Below are positions 13,545 to 25,200 of a stretch of DNA of 64,000 nt, one piece after another (position 1 is the first letter of the stretch; every line of letters starts with the position of its first letter). A program made the translations under genes and the position numbers. The notes below the pieces were generated by a model. The model was given only the letters and a program-made list of their open reading frames with translations. It had not been told where the DNA came from and did not search any database. Source of the DNA: Hymenolepis diminuta (lineage: Eukaryota > Platyhelminthes > Cestoda > Cyclophyllidea > Hymenolepididae); assembly GCA_900708905.1 (NCBI GenBank), contig CAADRB010000006.1, forward strand, positions 4,112,316 through 4,176,315. The letters run 5' to 3'.

Positions 13545-13606
13545 TAATAAGTCCATTTATTTAAAGATAGTATCGAACAGACGAATTGAACAAAAGGATG
13601 CACAGC
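13545..13606 (+). repeat. Dispersed repeat family B, copy 1
   Basis: Matches 17679-17740. Shared blocks are taagtccatttatttaaag, gtatcgaacagacgaattg and aggatgcacagc. About 60 bp is recognisable by eye. Class unknown. Confidence 0.6.
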
Positions 13607-15966
13607 TTACGAATTACAGTAGATTGAAGAGAGAGCGCTGCGAGGTCTAATAACATTTTTCATTTCAAGATTCTTTTCTTCTTGTTTTACACGCTTGACC
13701 CGACGAAAAAAGGATAGAATGGTTTTTAAACTGATCTGAGTAATAAGCAAATAAAAATTTCAAACCTCCTAGAACAAAGTCCTCTATTTTCTTTCTAATA
13801 TTAAAACTTCAAAGCTATGAGGATAGCGTTATGTATAATAGTTACTATTATGATTAACGGAGAAAAGCGAGTGCCATTTTTTGACTTATAACTTGCTTCA
13901 ATCAATGATTGAATTTACAATACGTGGCTCCTCATCAAGAGGACAGCTACAACAATGGCAATTATTAAATGTGTCGTCGCAAATGACCTCTTTTTCATAC
14001 TGCCTTACAATGTCGACCAACATTAGCTTATTTATGGGGGAAAATAAATAGCCACTCAGAGGAACGAAAACTTCTATTCCCTGGAAAACACGAAAAATTT
14101 AACTTTTTTGGCTATTTAAGTTAATACATATCTAGATGTCTGTTTTCCGTCTCATAGCTATTTGTCAAGAGCAGAGTAGGGGGAGAGGGAAGACAGCTGA
14201 CACAGTTAATTGGCCAAAGTTTTGAAAGGGATGGAAAATCAAGTGATGTGAAGTGGTAGGTTATGAAGATTGAGGCGGTGAAGTGAAGGCAGCATAATAT
14301 GCTGTCACATAGGGTATACATACTCTTAAGGATCCCAAGAAATCTAGATTTTGAAAGAGTAGGACATCGCAACTTAACAACAGTCATTCATGAATCACAC
14401 AAGTGGTTTGGCCCTCCAAATATAAATAAACCATGTAAGAATACGTGGCATTCATATAGTGAAGCTTGAGATCACATAAAGAAATTAAGTTCTCCTAGAG
14501 ATGAGGTCACTCTGCCCCACTTATATAGACGGTTTAGTTACATTCTTGAGCTGTAATAATTTGTCAATCTCTTCTCAGGAATGGACATTTTAGGGAAAAA
14601 TATTCTGTCGATGGGAATAATGCATGCATTTCTCATCACTATTACATTTTATGAAATCATGTAAATGATCAGTTATGTTTGTTGGTTCTATCCAGTCAGC
14701 TTGTCAAACTAAATGTTAACTTTCAATATTTACAGTTATCTTAGATTGAAATATTATTAGAGATCATCCGCTGAAAATTGATAAGATTCATTATTAAAAT
14801 TATAGTAGATATCCGAGTTGGGGTTAGGTGGTATTCCCTAGCCCGAGTTCCCTAGTTCCTAACCCTAAATACTGAAACTATAATAGATCAACAATCAGAA
14901 TGAATATAATTAAATGCACAATTCCTTCACCGAATCCTCTCCCTCTAAATAAGTCTATCTAATATACTTCCACCTCAATACCATGAAAATTAGGCAATTA
15001 ATTACAAATGTCAAATAACCTCATCTTTCCTGATTTATAAAATGCCTCAGAAGAAAACTGTAAATCTACGTCATTAGTATGGCTTAGATAAAAAAATATC
15101 CAAGACTATGAATATTTAAGTCAGTAGAACCCTGGTAAGCTGATTTGGCTCATCACTATTTAATCAGCATTATTCACATTTTTTTGGTGGAAGACGCGTG
15201 TATACAGTTGACATAACGTCATTTGAGGTCGGAATAGTTCATATTAGAGAAAACAACGACAAATACACCAAATAAAATTGCTTGAAATGATGTCATTTGT
15301 TATTTATAACATTCTTATACTGTTTATGAAATCAATAATTGAAAATAAATGACGGTTTTGTACTCATTTGTATTCGAAAACAAGTTTTGTCTCATCGGAA
15401 AGCAGAGAGTGTTTATATTTAGGGACTGCAAAAATATTATTTCAATTTTTGAGCTCCCAAGTATTGTTTAACTGAATAGAGCTTGGTTTATGTGTGAATC
15501 CTTTGATCATTATTTAGAAAACATGATTAAGATTAGGCAGAAAAAGCGATGTCAGTGAACATTTGATCCTCGACAATTTCATATTTATTTGAATCTGAAT
15601 TACTTGGTTAGACACCATAAATCAATCCCGCCAGATGATTAATACCAACAACAAAAACTAGAATTCCCAACGTCACTGACAAATTTTTCCCAAATCTTAT
15701 CGTAGAGAACGCGTGAAGGATAGACTCTCATTATGTTTCTAACGACCAGAACCGACTACTACAATTCGTTACTCATTCTTGGGATTAAATCTCTAGCATC
15801 TTATGATAAAAAGTCACTCCTAATTCTTCCACCAAAAAGGTTACACCGACCTGGAATCCCTTATTCCGAAAATAAAGATAAAAAGTATCGATCCATCAAG
15901 TTCGGTACTATAAAACTACCAAACCAGTTCACGTTATCCCTTAAAACTTCAATGCGTGAAAATGTA

Positions 15967-15972
15967 TTTATT
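15967..15972 (-). terminator. CEP131 polyadenylation signal candidate
   Basis: AATAAA on the minus strand, about 60 bases after the CEP131 stop codon at 16034. It is the first canonical signal downstream. Confidence 0.55.
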
Positions 15973-16033
15973 TGAGAACAGTTATCAGTTAATATTACAT
16001 ATGGAATAAACAGCCAGAAATGTAGGCAGGACA

Positions 16034-16286
16034 TCAATATCTTCGAAAAGATGTACCTCGAGTTTTTCCCGCTGCCGTCACACCCCTTCTCACACAATTC
16101 CCTACAGTATTTGACTGAGAATCTGGTTCCTTTGATTCTCTATTCATCATGGAAGAATAACTATTGTGGTTGGCATTAGAGGTAGTCTGTGCATTCAGTT
16201 TTGTCTTAAGTTCTCGTACTTCCCTCTCATGACGCCTTATCAGCTCAGCTATGTTTGCGTCCTTTTTGACGATGGCTTCCTTGATT
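16034..16286 (-). CDS. CEP131: CEP131 exon 16 (terminal)
   Basis: 253 bp after acceptor ttttctctttacag. Encodes IKEAIVKKDANIAELIRRHE, matching the final conserved block of the family. A Ser/Asn-rich tail follows, ending at TGA. Confidence 0.9.
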
Positions 16287-19200
16287 CTGTAAAGAGAAAA
16301 TATACTTCACAATCACATTTGTACATTAGATAGGCTCACCTAGGTGACAGAATATTCCGAAATTAACTCGTTCTATAAACTGGCGTAGGATTATGGAAGA
16401 GACTCTACAGTGTTATGCCTGGAAGACTATAGATAATCGAATATTTATGGGGAAATACAAGTATGTAAACAGCACATGAATACAAATTTGCACGATTCAT
16501 TCAAATGGGTGAGAATAAATGGTATGTGGATCAGTAGGCTCGATTCAATGAGAAGGACAATTGAAAGACTTTATCCAATGTGCCAAACTTGCTCTATTGA
16601 AAGTTTAAGCCCAGGTAAGGATTTTTCAGTAATGACTTGGATGAACAGATAGCTTACAATATTAAGGATTAAAGTTTAAAATATACAATAACCTGTTCAT
16701 AAAAAGGCACTAGCAATAAAATTTGAATTAGTTAATACCTTAACGAAGATCTCTCTCATCAAATTAATAGGTGAACAGCTTCTTCTGCCGTATCATTTTA
16801 CTCTGTAGATCAAGTTTGGCTCAATCTGGATAGGCTCTTTGTTATTATTTTGCGGTAAACAAACTCTTCAAAGACACAGTATCTGCCTTGGAAAAGGTAG
16901 TTAAGTGACTTTAAAATGAGTCTTCAGTTATTCTGGATTTTGGAACATCCAGAAAACGTTAATAGTACGTTGGTAAGGGCTATTCGGTCAAGAGGCTAGT
17001 TAGAAATTAGAGAAAGAGGCAATTTAATAAAATTGATCGAAGGACCTAAAGTTTTGGTAATATTAAAAGACATATCATGCATGTTTGTAGAAATTTAAGA
17101 TATTCTATTAAGCACGGCTGGATATTAATCTCTAATTCTACAGTTTAGGCTTGCAAAGTTGGTGAATTGTTAAAAGGGACAATATTAGTGCATCACTAAA
17201 ATGAAATATTAAGAAAAGCTAGTTTATCCATAACGAAAGGACGTAGTTTAATCAGTAATATATATGCGCATTTACGACAATACGATACGCAAAAGCGTAG
17301 AGGGGGGAGAGAGTTAAGTAAAAGGCGAGGTGCATCACATTATTCCTGTCAAAGTATGGGAGTAGGGTTGTCAAAATGAAGCACTCAACCCAATGAGCAC
17401 GTTATGATCTGGTCGACTGAACTTACATTATATGAATGATTAGGAGATTACTATCCTCTGTAAGGATGGAAAACGGGCAAAAATTTCAGAGCTGATCATG
17501 TGAACAACTTAATTCTCTTCTTACCGATCATTTATCAAATGTTTCATGGAGCAATTTAACACGGCAGAGAGTTAAAGTAATCAGGTTGAATACCAGCGGG
17601 TAGGTTTAAATTACATCAACTGCGGATCTGAAAGGCACCTAACACCTAAAAGCTCTTAGGCTACGTAGAATAAATAACTCTAAGTCCACTTATTTAAAGG
17701 TCGTATCGAATATACGAATTGGGCAAAGAGGTGCATAGCCTGAAGGTTTTCATGGATAATTACTTTTCTAATCACCATGTATAACGTCAGTTAGCTATTG
17801 AAGAAAAAAGTAAGCTCATAATTAAATTCTTCTATTTTACTTTCAATCAAATCCTGATTCAGGTTGAATATATCATGATGTTCTGCCTCAGTTGGGAATT
17901 TATTATCAAAATAGACATCTCGAGCATGGAAAAATTGCTCTAGGCGATCCACAGGCTTAGGATTAAAAAAAGAGTTAATTCTATTCTAAAGTTTTACAAA
18001 CTGAACCAAAAGTTTTTGACTAATTTATTATTGCTCACAGTATTACAAAAAATTTCAAAATTTTAAATTGTGATAAGTAAATTAAATCTGTTAAAGGAAA
18101 GCCCAATAAATGATAAAGGGGAGAGCACCAAAGAGATATTGAGAGTAACGTCAAGGTATCAAAGATTCTTCATTTGATTTTTGGACTCGGGTTATACATT
18201 ATCTCCTAAGTCGGCAGTTCGCGTTCCAGAATGCAAATTTCACGATTCGCCTGCTAGATTGGAGCAAATGTTTGTCTGCTATATTTAGCGCTTATTGACC
18301 AGTATTATTTAATCATCTTCATTATTTACTTTCATTTTCTCTTCGAACGGTTTCTTGCATGCAGTTCATCAGCTTAACGTTTTAATATAGCCGATTAGGG
18401 ATTGCTAACAATTTTAAGTTAGCAGAGCTCTGAAAGCTGCGTTCACTCAAGTATTTGATAACTATCTTCTACTCATCCTGTAAAATCGAACCAAAGAATA
18501 TCGCCGTGTTTATATAAAGCCAATCGGGCTTTAATAAATGGTTTACTGAGACTCCATTTAAATATAAATAATTTTTATTACGCTCTCAGTTGCCCCTTTC
18601 TGGGGCTACAGCTACTCAGTCCCCAAGAAGAAAGGAGAAGGCCTGATTTTCAAAACGACGAATGGCACTGAATATGGGATAAATGGCTGACTGCCTGGTT
18701 AGCTTCTAAATCCAACAATAAGCTCTTAACTGTTAGTATTACATATCTAGGTGTGAGCTTAAAAATTCAAAAATCGATGACTCAGTGCACGAAAGATTAA
18801 GATTTTGAGTTTCATTCGAGTGCAACAAAAATATTTTATTAGGCTTCTTATTATTATTATAAAGGACGTTTATGTTTCATATATCCAGCAGAATTCAGAG
18901 AGAACTATACTTAAATCATAACTATCCAGATTCTATGACGATATATATATTTAGAGTTAAGCATATATATAGTTCAAGTAGTTAAGCTAAGGTTTATTTA
19001 AACTTATATTCGCAGGGATTCTTAACTCAAAAATGAATCATGTAAATATGAATGCAGGAGTTCCATTTATAACCACAGCTCTAATATACTCTTATAGAAA
19101 TTTAATAGACTCAACTGACTTTACTTATAGTGGGTCTGTAAAGGAATGGGATTGGAGTATGTTAGAATTTGTAGTATTTTCACGCTCTGACTAAGAGGAT

Positions 19201-22200
19201 TGAATCTCTATGTATTACATACCTACTGATTCACTTCTGTTCTAACTGTCAGTTACACTTCAGCGAACAAAGGATGCGAAACCTGCTAATCGCCTTATTG
19301 TACCTCATTTTGCCTGTTTCTTGCAACCTTGGATGTCCTCTCAGACCAGAAGCGTTTCCTCCTCACCATTGATTCCTCTTTCAACTCGCTCCTCCTTTCA
19401 CTTCCCAATCATTTTCTTCTTACTGCAACAAGGATGCCGTACGAATATCATTAGTTTAGCCTAATTTGATTCGCCTCCTGAAGTAGCTTTGTTGACGGGC
19501 TCAGCACCACTTTTGATTATACATACATTAATTGGTTAAACAGTAAGGAACATAAATATTTGAGATTTTATAGATGATATTGCTTTCATGTAATTTATTT
19601 TGGTCCTGTAAAGGAGTAAAGTTAGAACAAGAGAGACAAGAATAATCATGGAATGTCAATCACGTCAGATTTTTTTATGTTGAAACTGACCGGCCAAATA
19701 GCGAATGACATATTAGTTCATTCTGTTATTAACGATATTAATTAATTTTTTCTTCTCTTGTGGCTCATGTGAGACCTGGGTAAAATGAAAACTTTCCATT
19801 TGGCAGGAACTGGATTAGTTTCATTTTAATTGGTTCAAAGGAAAATCACACAATTATTCAATCCGAGAAAAAAAGATTCAATCATTTACTTTGGAAGACC
19901 CAAAACCCGCCTTAGTTAAGAATTCACTCTATTACTGATGTTAGTTTATTACTGTTATATATAGTCTAATTTCAGAACGAAAACAAAAATGATAAAATAA
20001 TTATAACGGTATTAAATTGCTTCATAGATAAATGCCTATACACAGCAACGTAATTACGATTTCCAAATTAACGTCTCAATAAAAATTTATCAAACAGCTG
20101 AATTAGAACGAAGATTTTGCAATTAGATAAAGAAGAAATTAAACGGCCAAGATATAGTAGAAAAGTACAGAGGCAGATGTTATCTTTATGCATTAACTAA
20201 TTCAGCGGTAAAACGGACCATTAGATGTTCTGATAATGGAGTAAATCAACTAAATATCTACTGATGTATTAAAATTAAGCAGAATACTATTAATGGTTGA
20301 AGAAAGATTAACGAAATTTTGGAAGAGACCAGAAGAGAGCTCATAAGATGGCAAATCAAAATCACAATAAACTTGTACTTTAATTTATTATTGTCAACAA
20401 TCGCAAATTAATTTGAAGAGCATAAGTTAATCGATAATGTATGGAAAATGCAATCTCGTCGAGGGGCTACCTTATCTGATCGCCATATTGAATGTCAATT
20501 AATAAATATATGAGTGTATACTCCACTCATGGTGAGAATAAAAGAACGAATTTCCAGTTTATTTACTCTCCCTCTCATGTGATTAAACGCCTGAAGAGTA
20601 AAAACTTACTTTTGATGCAAGGACTCTAACTCTTCAGCAGCGTCTATTTTAGTGGCATCCAACTCAGCTCGCAATCTGGCAACCTCTGAGGCAGCTTGAG
20701 CCTTCACTTCTGCAGCTTCTCGTTGAGCTCTAGTGGCTGTTGCCTTAGCTGAGGCTAACTCCTTTTCAATTTCACACATCAGGACCTCACGAAGTTGCGC
20801 ACGTTCGCTTTTAAATTGGTTGTTTGTCGCTTGGACTTGGTGTAGCTCTTCAGTCAGCTGATTTAGACGTACTGTCTGACAGTTCATTTCCCCTTCAAGT
20901 TCAATACATCTTGCCTGAAATAAATGGAGGAAGGAAATGATTATGGAATCTAAATAGAACCACAAAATATATTTGATAATTACATTCACTAGCAAACTTA
21001 ACTATATCAACTTGCCGCTCTCTGCCGAGATGGTGTAAATAACCTCTCACCTTGATCAATTGGTCAACAAATTCGGAATATTGCGAACCTGAAAGATGTT
21101 CCATCATAATGCACTGAACTATTCTTTCTAAGTTACAAGTTGATGAAAGTTTTAAATTCAGAACCGCATATATATAAAAGCATCTAAAGAGATTCGCATC
21201 AAATCAAACACCAATTATTTTTAGCATAGACTTTACAATTTAATAATAAAAGATATTAATTCACAGTGAAAATGTATAATTCTTTGCTTCGTTTAAGAAA
21301 TCAATAGTATTCATCAATTTATCCACCACTTTTTGAGGGCAATTGCCAGGTTCCTTTATTTAATGATTTGGTTTTAAGATGAAGTATCTGGAAAGGTCAC
21401 AGATGTTAAAGTACTTTTCCTGTATACAGAAAATGATTTGGGATTCGGACATAGAGCCCAGCGAAAATTACAGGAGGGTTATGAGAAATCAAAGTTGCAA
21501 AAAAGAAACTGTGTCTTAAGCTAAACACCCTTAATAAATATAAAATCAGCCTGTTGGGAAGCCGATTCAAATATTTTTGATACATCTGAAGGAAGTTCAC
21601 AGGCATTGTTTCCAACGCGCTGGATTATGGATTATCGGTTTTCCACGCTCGTGTTTAGAAATGCAATCTCGGACTATTTCAATCATCGATCAGTCAAAGT
21701 TGTAAATAACCAGTCGATTTTTCTTTCTCAATGGGAGAAGAAGGCTGTCGTTGATTTGTAAGCCTGATTTCTTCTTCCTACGGATCTGTGTAGATTACTA
21801 GATCTGTAGACGGTTACTGGCTTATCGACAAAGGTGAACTTACTTATAACTCACTAAGTTACGACACAACCTGAATGCTGGCAAGCACATAAACTCTTCT
21901 TCCCAAACTGTATAAAAGTATAGCACAGCTGATTAGAAATCAGTTATGCGGCAGCGCAAAATGAATGATCGAGAGTGGGAGAACAGACAGAAGGAAAAGA
22001 GAAAGGATGTTGAGAGTACAAGACAAAAACGTGCGCAGTGAGCATATAAACTGCGTTAAGAGTTGACTAAACTGTCTTATTGATGAAACGAGCAGTTAGG
22101 AAAGCTGAATTAATCATCATGCCTGTGTTCACTGTCAACATATATTAATATATTCAACAGAATCTAACCTTGACACTTACAATAAAGGGTAATTGTGATG

Positions 22201-25200
22201 CATCTTCGTATTTGAATACTAGAATTGTTCTAAGTTAGGAAATCTTATTAATTGGGAACATGAACAATCTTGATATGAGAGAGGGCTATAAAGTCCATTC
22301 AATAAATATTACGATTCAAAGACTAATTCAGCCCTTTTGTCTCTAATCATCTTGTACGTTTATGTACGTGATATAAAGCTATGTTGTCACTAATACACCA
22401 TTAAGTAGCAACTTGTATAATTCGGGCAGTCTGCGATATTATTTGATATTCATCAGGGTTACATAATGGCTACAGGTGACCACACCCAGAAGGAACCAGG
22501 GGAGAACCTATAGCTCATGCAGATTTGGATCAATGAGAAACGTTGACTGTCTGATGAGACAATAAGTGTGGCCTCTTAACATCGTTCACAGGCACCAAAA
22601 TTCATCAAAATGACTTTCTAAAGGTATGAAATATATGTTTCGGGATAACAAGCAGACCAAATCTTAATATGCTAAATTCGCTATTAATTCGCTTAGTTGC
22701 TGTTAAAATTAATTAATTATCATTTAATCCCTCCTTCTTCCGTTATTCATGAAAGCGACAAAATTTGGGAGCCATTTAATCGATTTCACAATCACATTAT
22801 CACTATTTTCCGAAGATTTACCTAAATTTCACAGTCTGAAGTGACCTTTGATCCATTTCGGGGCAGTAGCGCAATTGCCAATTTGGCAAGGTTTTGTCCC
22901 AAAATTCTGGACTTAGTGTTCATGCGTTAAATGTACACACAAACTGTCCAGAAAAAAGATTAAAGGGTGAAAGTAATGCTTATCACTGGAGCAGATCTCC
23001 CGGACGTTGTAAGTGATGAACAAATACTGCAAAATAAAGTTACGCATGAAATTATAAAACCGGGATTGTGGATCAGTGTGAATTTTTCTTTCCAAACCAC
23101 ACGCTCTTTGATATTGAAAATAAGTACTATCTTTTTGCAATTTGTTAAATAAATCGGAAATATGGTTCCCTGACTTTTCATCAGTTTCGTTTGTTGAGAC
23201 TGGTAACGCATTTAAGTATTGGCATTTATTATTGCTATTATCCATGGTAAATCATAGAAATATGTTTTAATTGTTAATGAGAAATAATTAAAACGTTTCA
23301 CATTTACGGGTTAAGTAAAAGACAAAGGGGAAAGTCGAAACAGTACAAGAACCTTGCGTATGAAATGCGAATTCATTAGAATTTTCATTCTTTATATAAC
23401 GAGAAACTTCAGAATTGGTTGCTTATATTCCAAATTGATACTTCCTTTTGGCAGTGTTCAGAACCGATAGACCAGAATGAGTGCTAATGGAATGTCATCA
23501 ACAATTTAATAAGTGCAATTCAAATTAATGAACCACCATAATAGATAAGCAGCTAATTAACTACAAATTAATAATTGTTCTCAACTCGATTTATGTGTTT
23601 CCCCTTAAATTAAAACTTTAAATAAAGTCGTGATCGCATTTTTCGACTATTATTTAACGAAATTTAGTCGCTTCTAAGACGTGGCAGAGAGTGGAGCTAG
23701 CTTTTTAGCAAAGGTAATCAAACAAATGAGTTTAGTTTAGTTTGATTCTCTTCAACAGATTATGATTCGTGAGAAATAAACTAACTACCCCATCAGAGTG
23801 TCAGGGAGGAAACATTATCATAATGGGAAAAAAATATGTTGTTACATATATATATGCTTGGCTCGTTTGTATATTCCAGATTCATGAATAAAGTTCGCTA
23901 AGTCTGACTCGGGTGGTCTCTTTCTTCTCTTTCTAGAAAAATTGGGTGTCGGGCTTGTAGATCATAAAAACCCAATATGTAACTGTTTATTCAGAAAATG
24001 ACCTTGAATGACCTTGAACTCATCCTGACGAAACAGCATTAACAAAATGGGTCGATTCTGAAGGAACAGGAGGAACACTATGAAGTAATGTCAAAGAAAC
24101 AGCAAGAGATTCTGAAAACGCTGCTAGAAAGGCTCTTCGAAACCAAGAATATAGAAACAGAAAATTAGGATATCTCTGTCCTACAATCTGCAGAATCCCT
24201 GATTCAGCAAATCAGTGAGTTTTACTACGAACCTATAGCAATTCAAACCTTTACTACTCGTTTGGAAAATGTGATGATGTTTTCTTTTGTTACGGATGTA
24301 ATGAACAGCCGAATGTGAAAGGTTCACAAGTATTATTCATCCCAGGACAATCTCAAATCTTACTTTAAGCTAAAATGTCTCGATTCTGTCTGAATTATTT
24401 AGTGAAAATCTCCCAAACTCCGATTATGCTCTAAATATCTTGCTCTCTCCTGAAGGCATGATGAGGACTGGATGACCTGCACCTGTCATGTGAGTACATG
24501 TTCTGAACTTCAATTTTCCTGCTATTTCGAGAAATCCTTTAAATGTTTAGTATTTTTGTGTGGTCCTCGTGAACTTTGTCCAACTGACGTCTGTTCTCGA
24601 ATCTTTGAAAGTGATATAATCACATTAAATGATTTTGCTAATGAATACATGAATTTAAACATCACATGTGGCAGTGATATGACTCGGAGAAAGAATTTTT
24701 AGTGAAACTGTGTTCCAGAATGTTCCCACTCTCCGCAAAACTCGAGCTGGATGCTAGCTTTATGATGATTTAAAATTATCTCTCATTTGTCCAAATAAAT
24801 ATTACAAATGCAATTTGTGTGGGAACCGAGGATAAAAGGAAACTGTATAATCTTTACCATGTTAAGATTATACAAGGTGCTTAGTATCATGTAGGGTAAT
24901 TTTGCTATCTCAATCACTGAAAGCAAAAATGGATTGAAGCGGTAGAATAGCTATCATAACAACAGACCAACAAGCACTAGATACTGTGGATGAGGATTCG
25001 CTCGGTAACCCAAGTCGTGAAATTTTAATTTTGGAACGTGAACTACCTATTTAGTAAAAGTTTTACAAGCCGATTTGGAAAATCAAATAAAGCAAGACTC
25101 TTAATTATTCAGTTTGGAAAATAGTTTAAAATATAAAATGGACTTGCTTATCATAAAAGATTAGTTGGATTTTTCTATTACGTCTATTAAAAGTAATAAC

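Larger units (their letters stand above)
9631..16033. other. Convergent intergenic region AMPK beta - CEP131
   Basis: Contains the 3' untranslated regions of both genes, a 22 bp AT palindrome at 10181-10202, a (CAT)n run at 10322-10341, a tRNA-like fragment near 10918-10985 and one copy of repeat B (13545-13606). No ORF resembles a known protein. Confidence 0.7.
16287..20609. other. CEP131 intron 15 (4.3 kb)
   Basis: Holds repeat B copy 2 (17679-17740) and repeat A copy 2 (18068-18304). No nested gene supported. Confidence 0.8.

Noticed and set aside
15733..15975. 80-codon + strand ORF beginning MFLTTRTDYYNS
   Set aside because: Lies opposite the CEP131 3' end, overlaps the poly(A) signal and resembles no protein.
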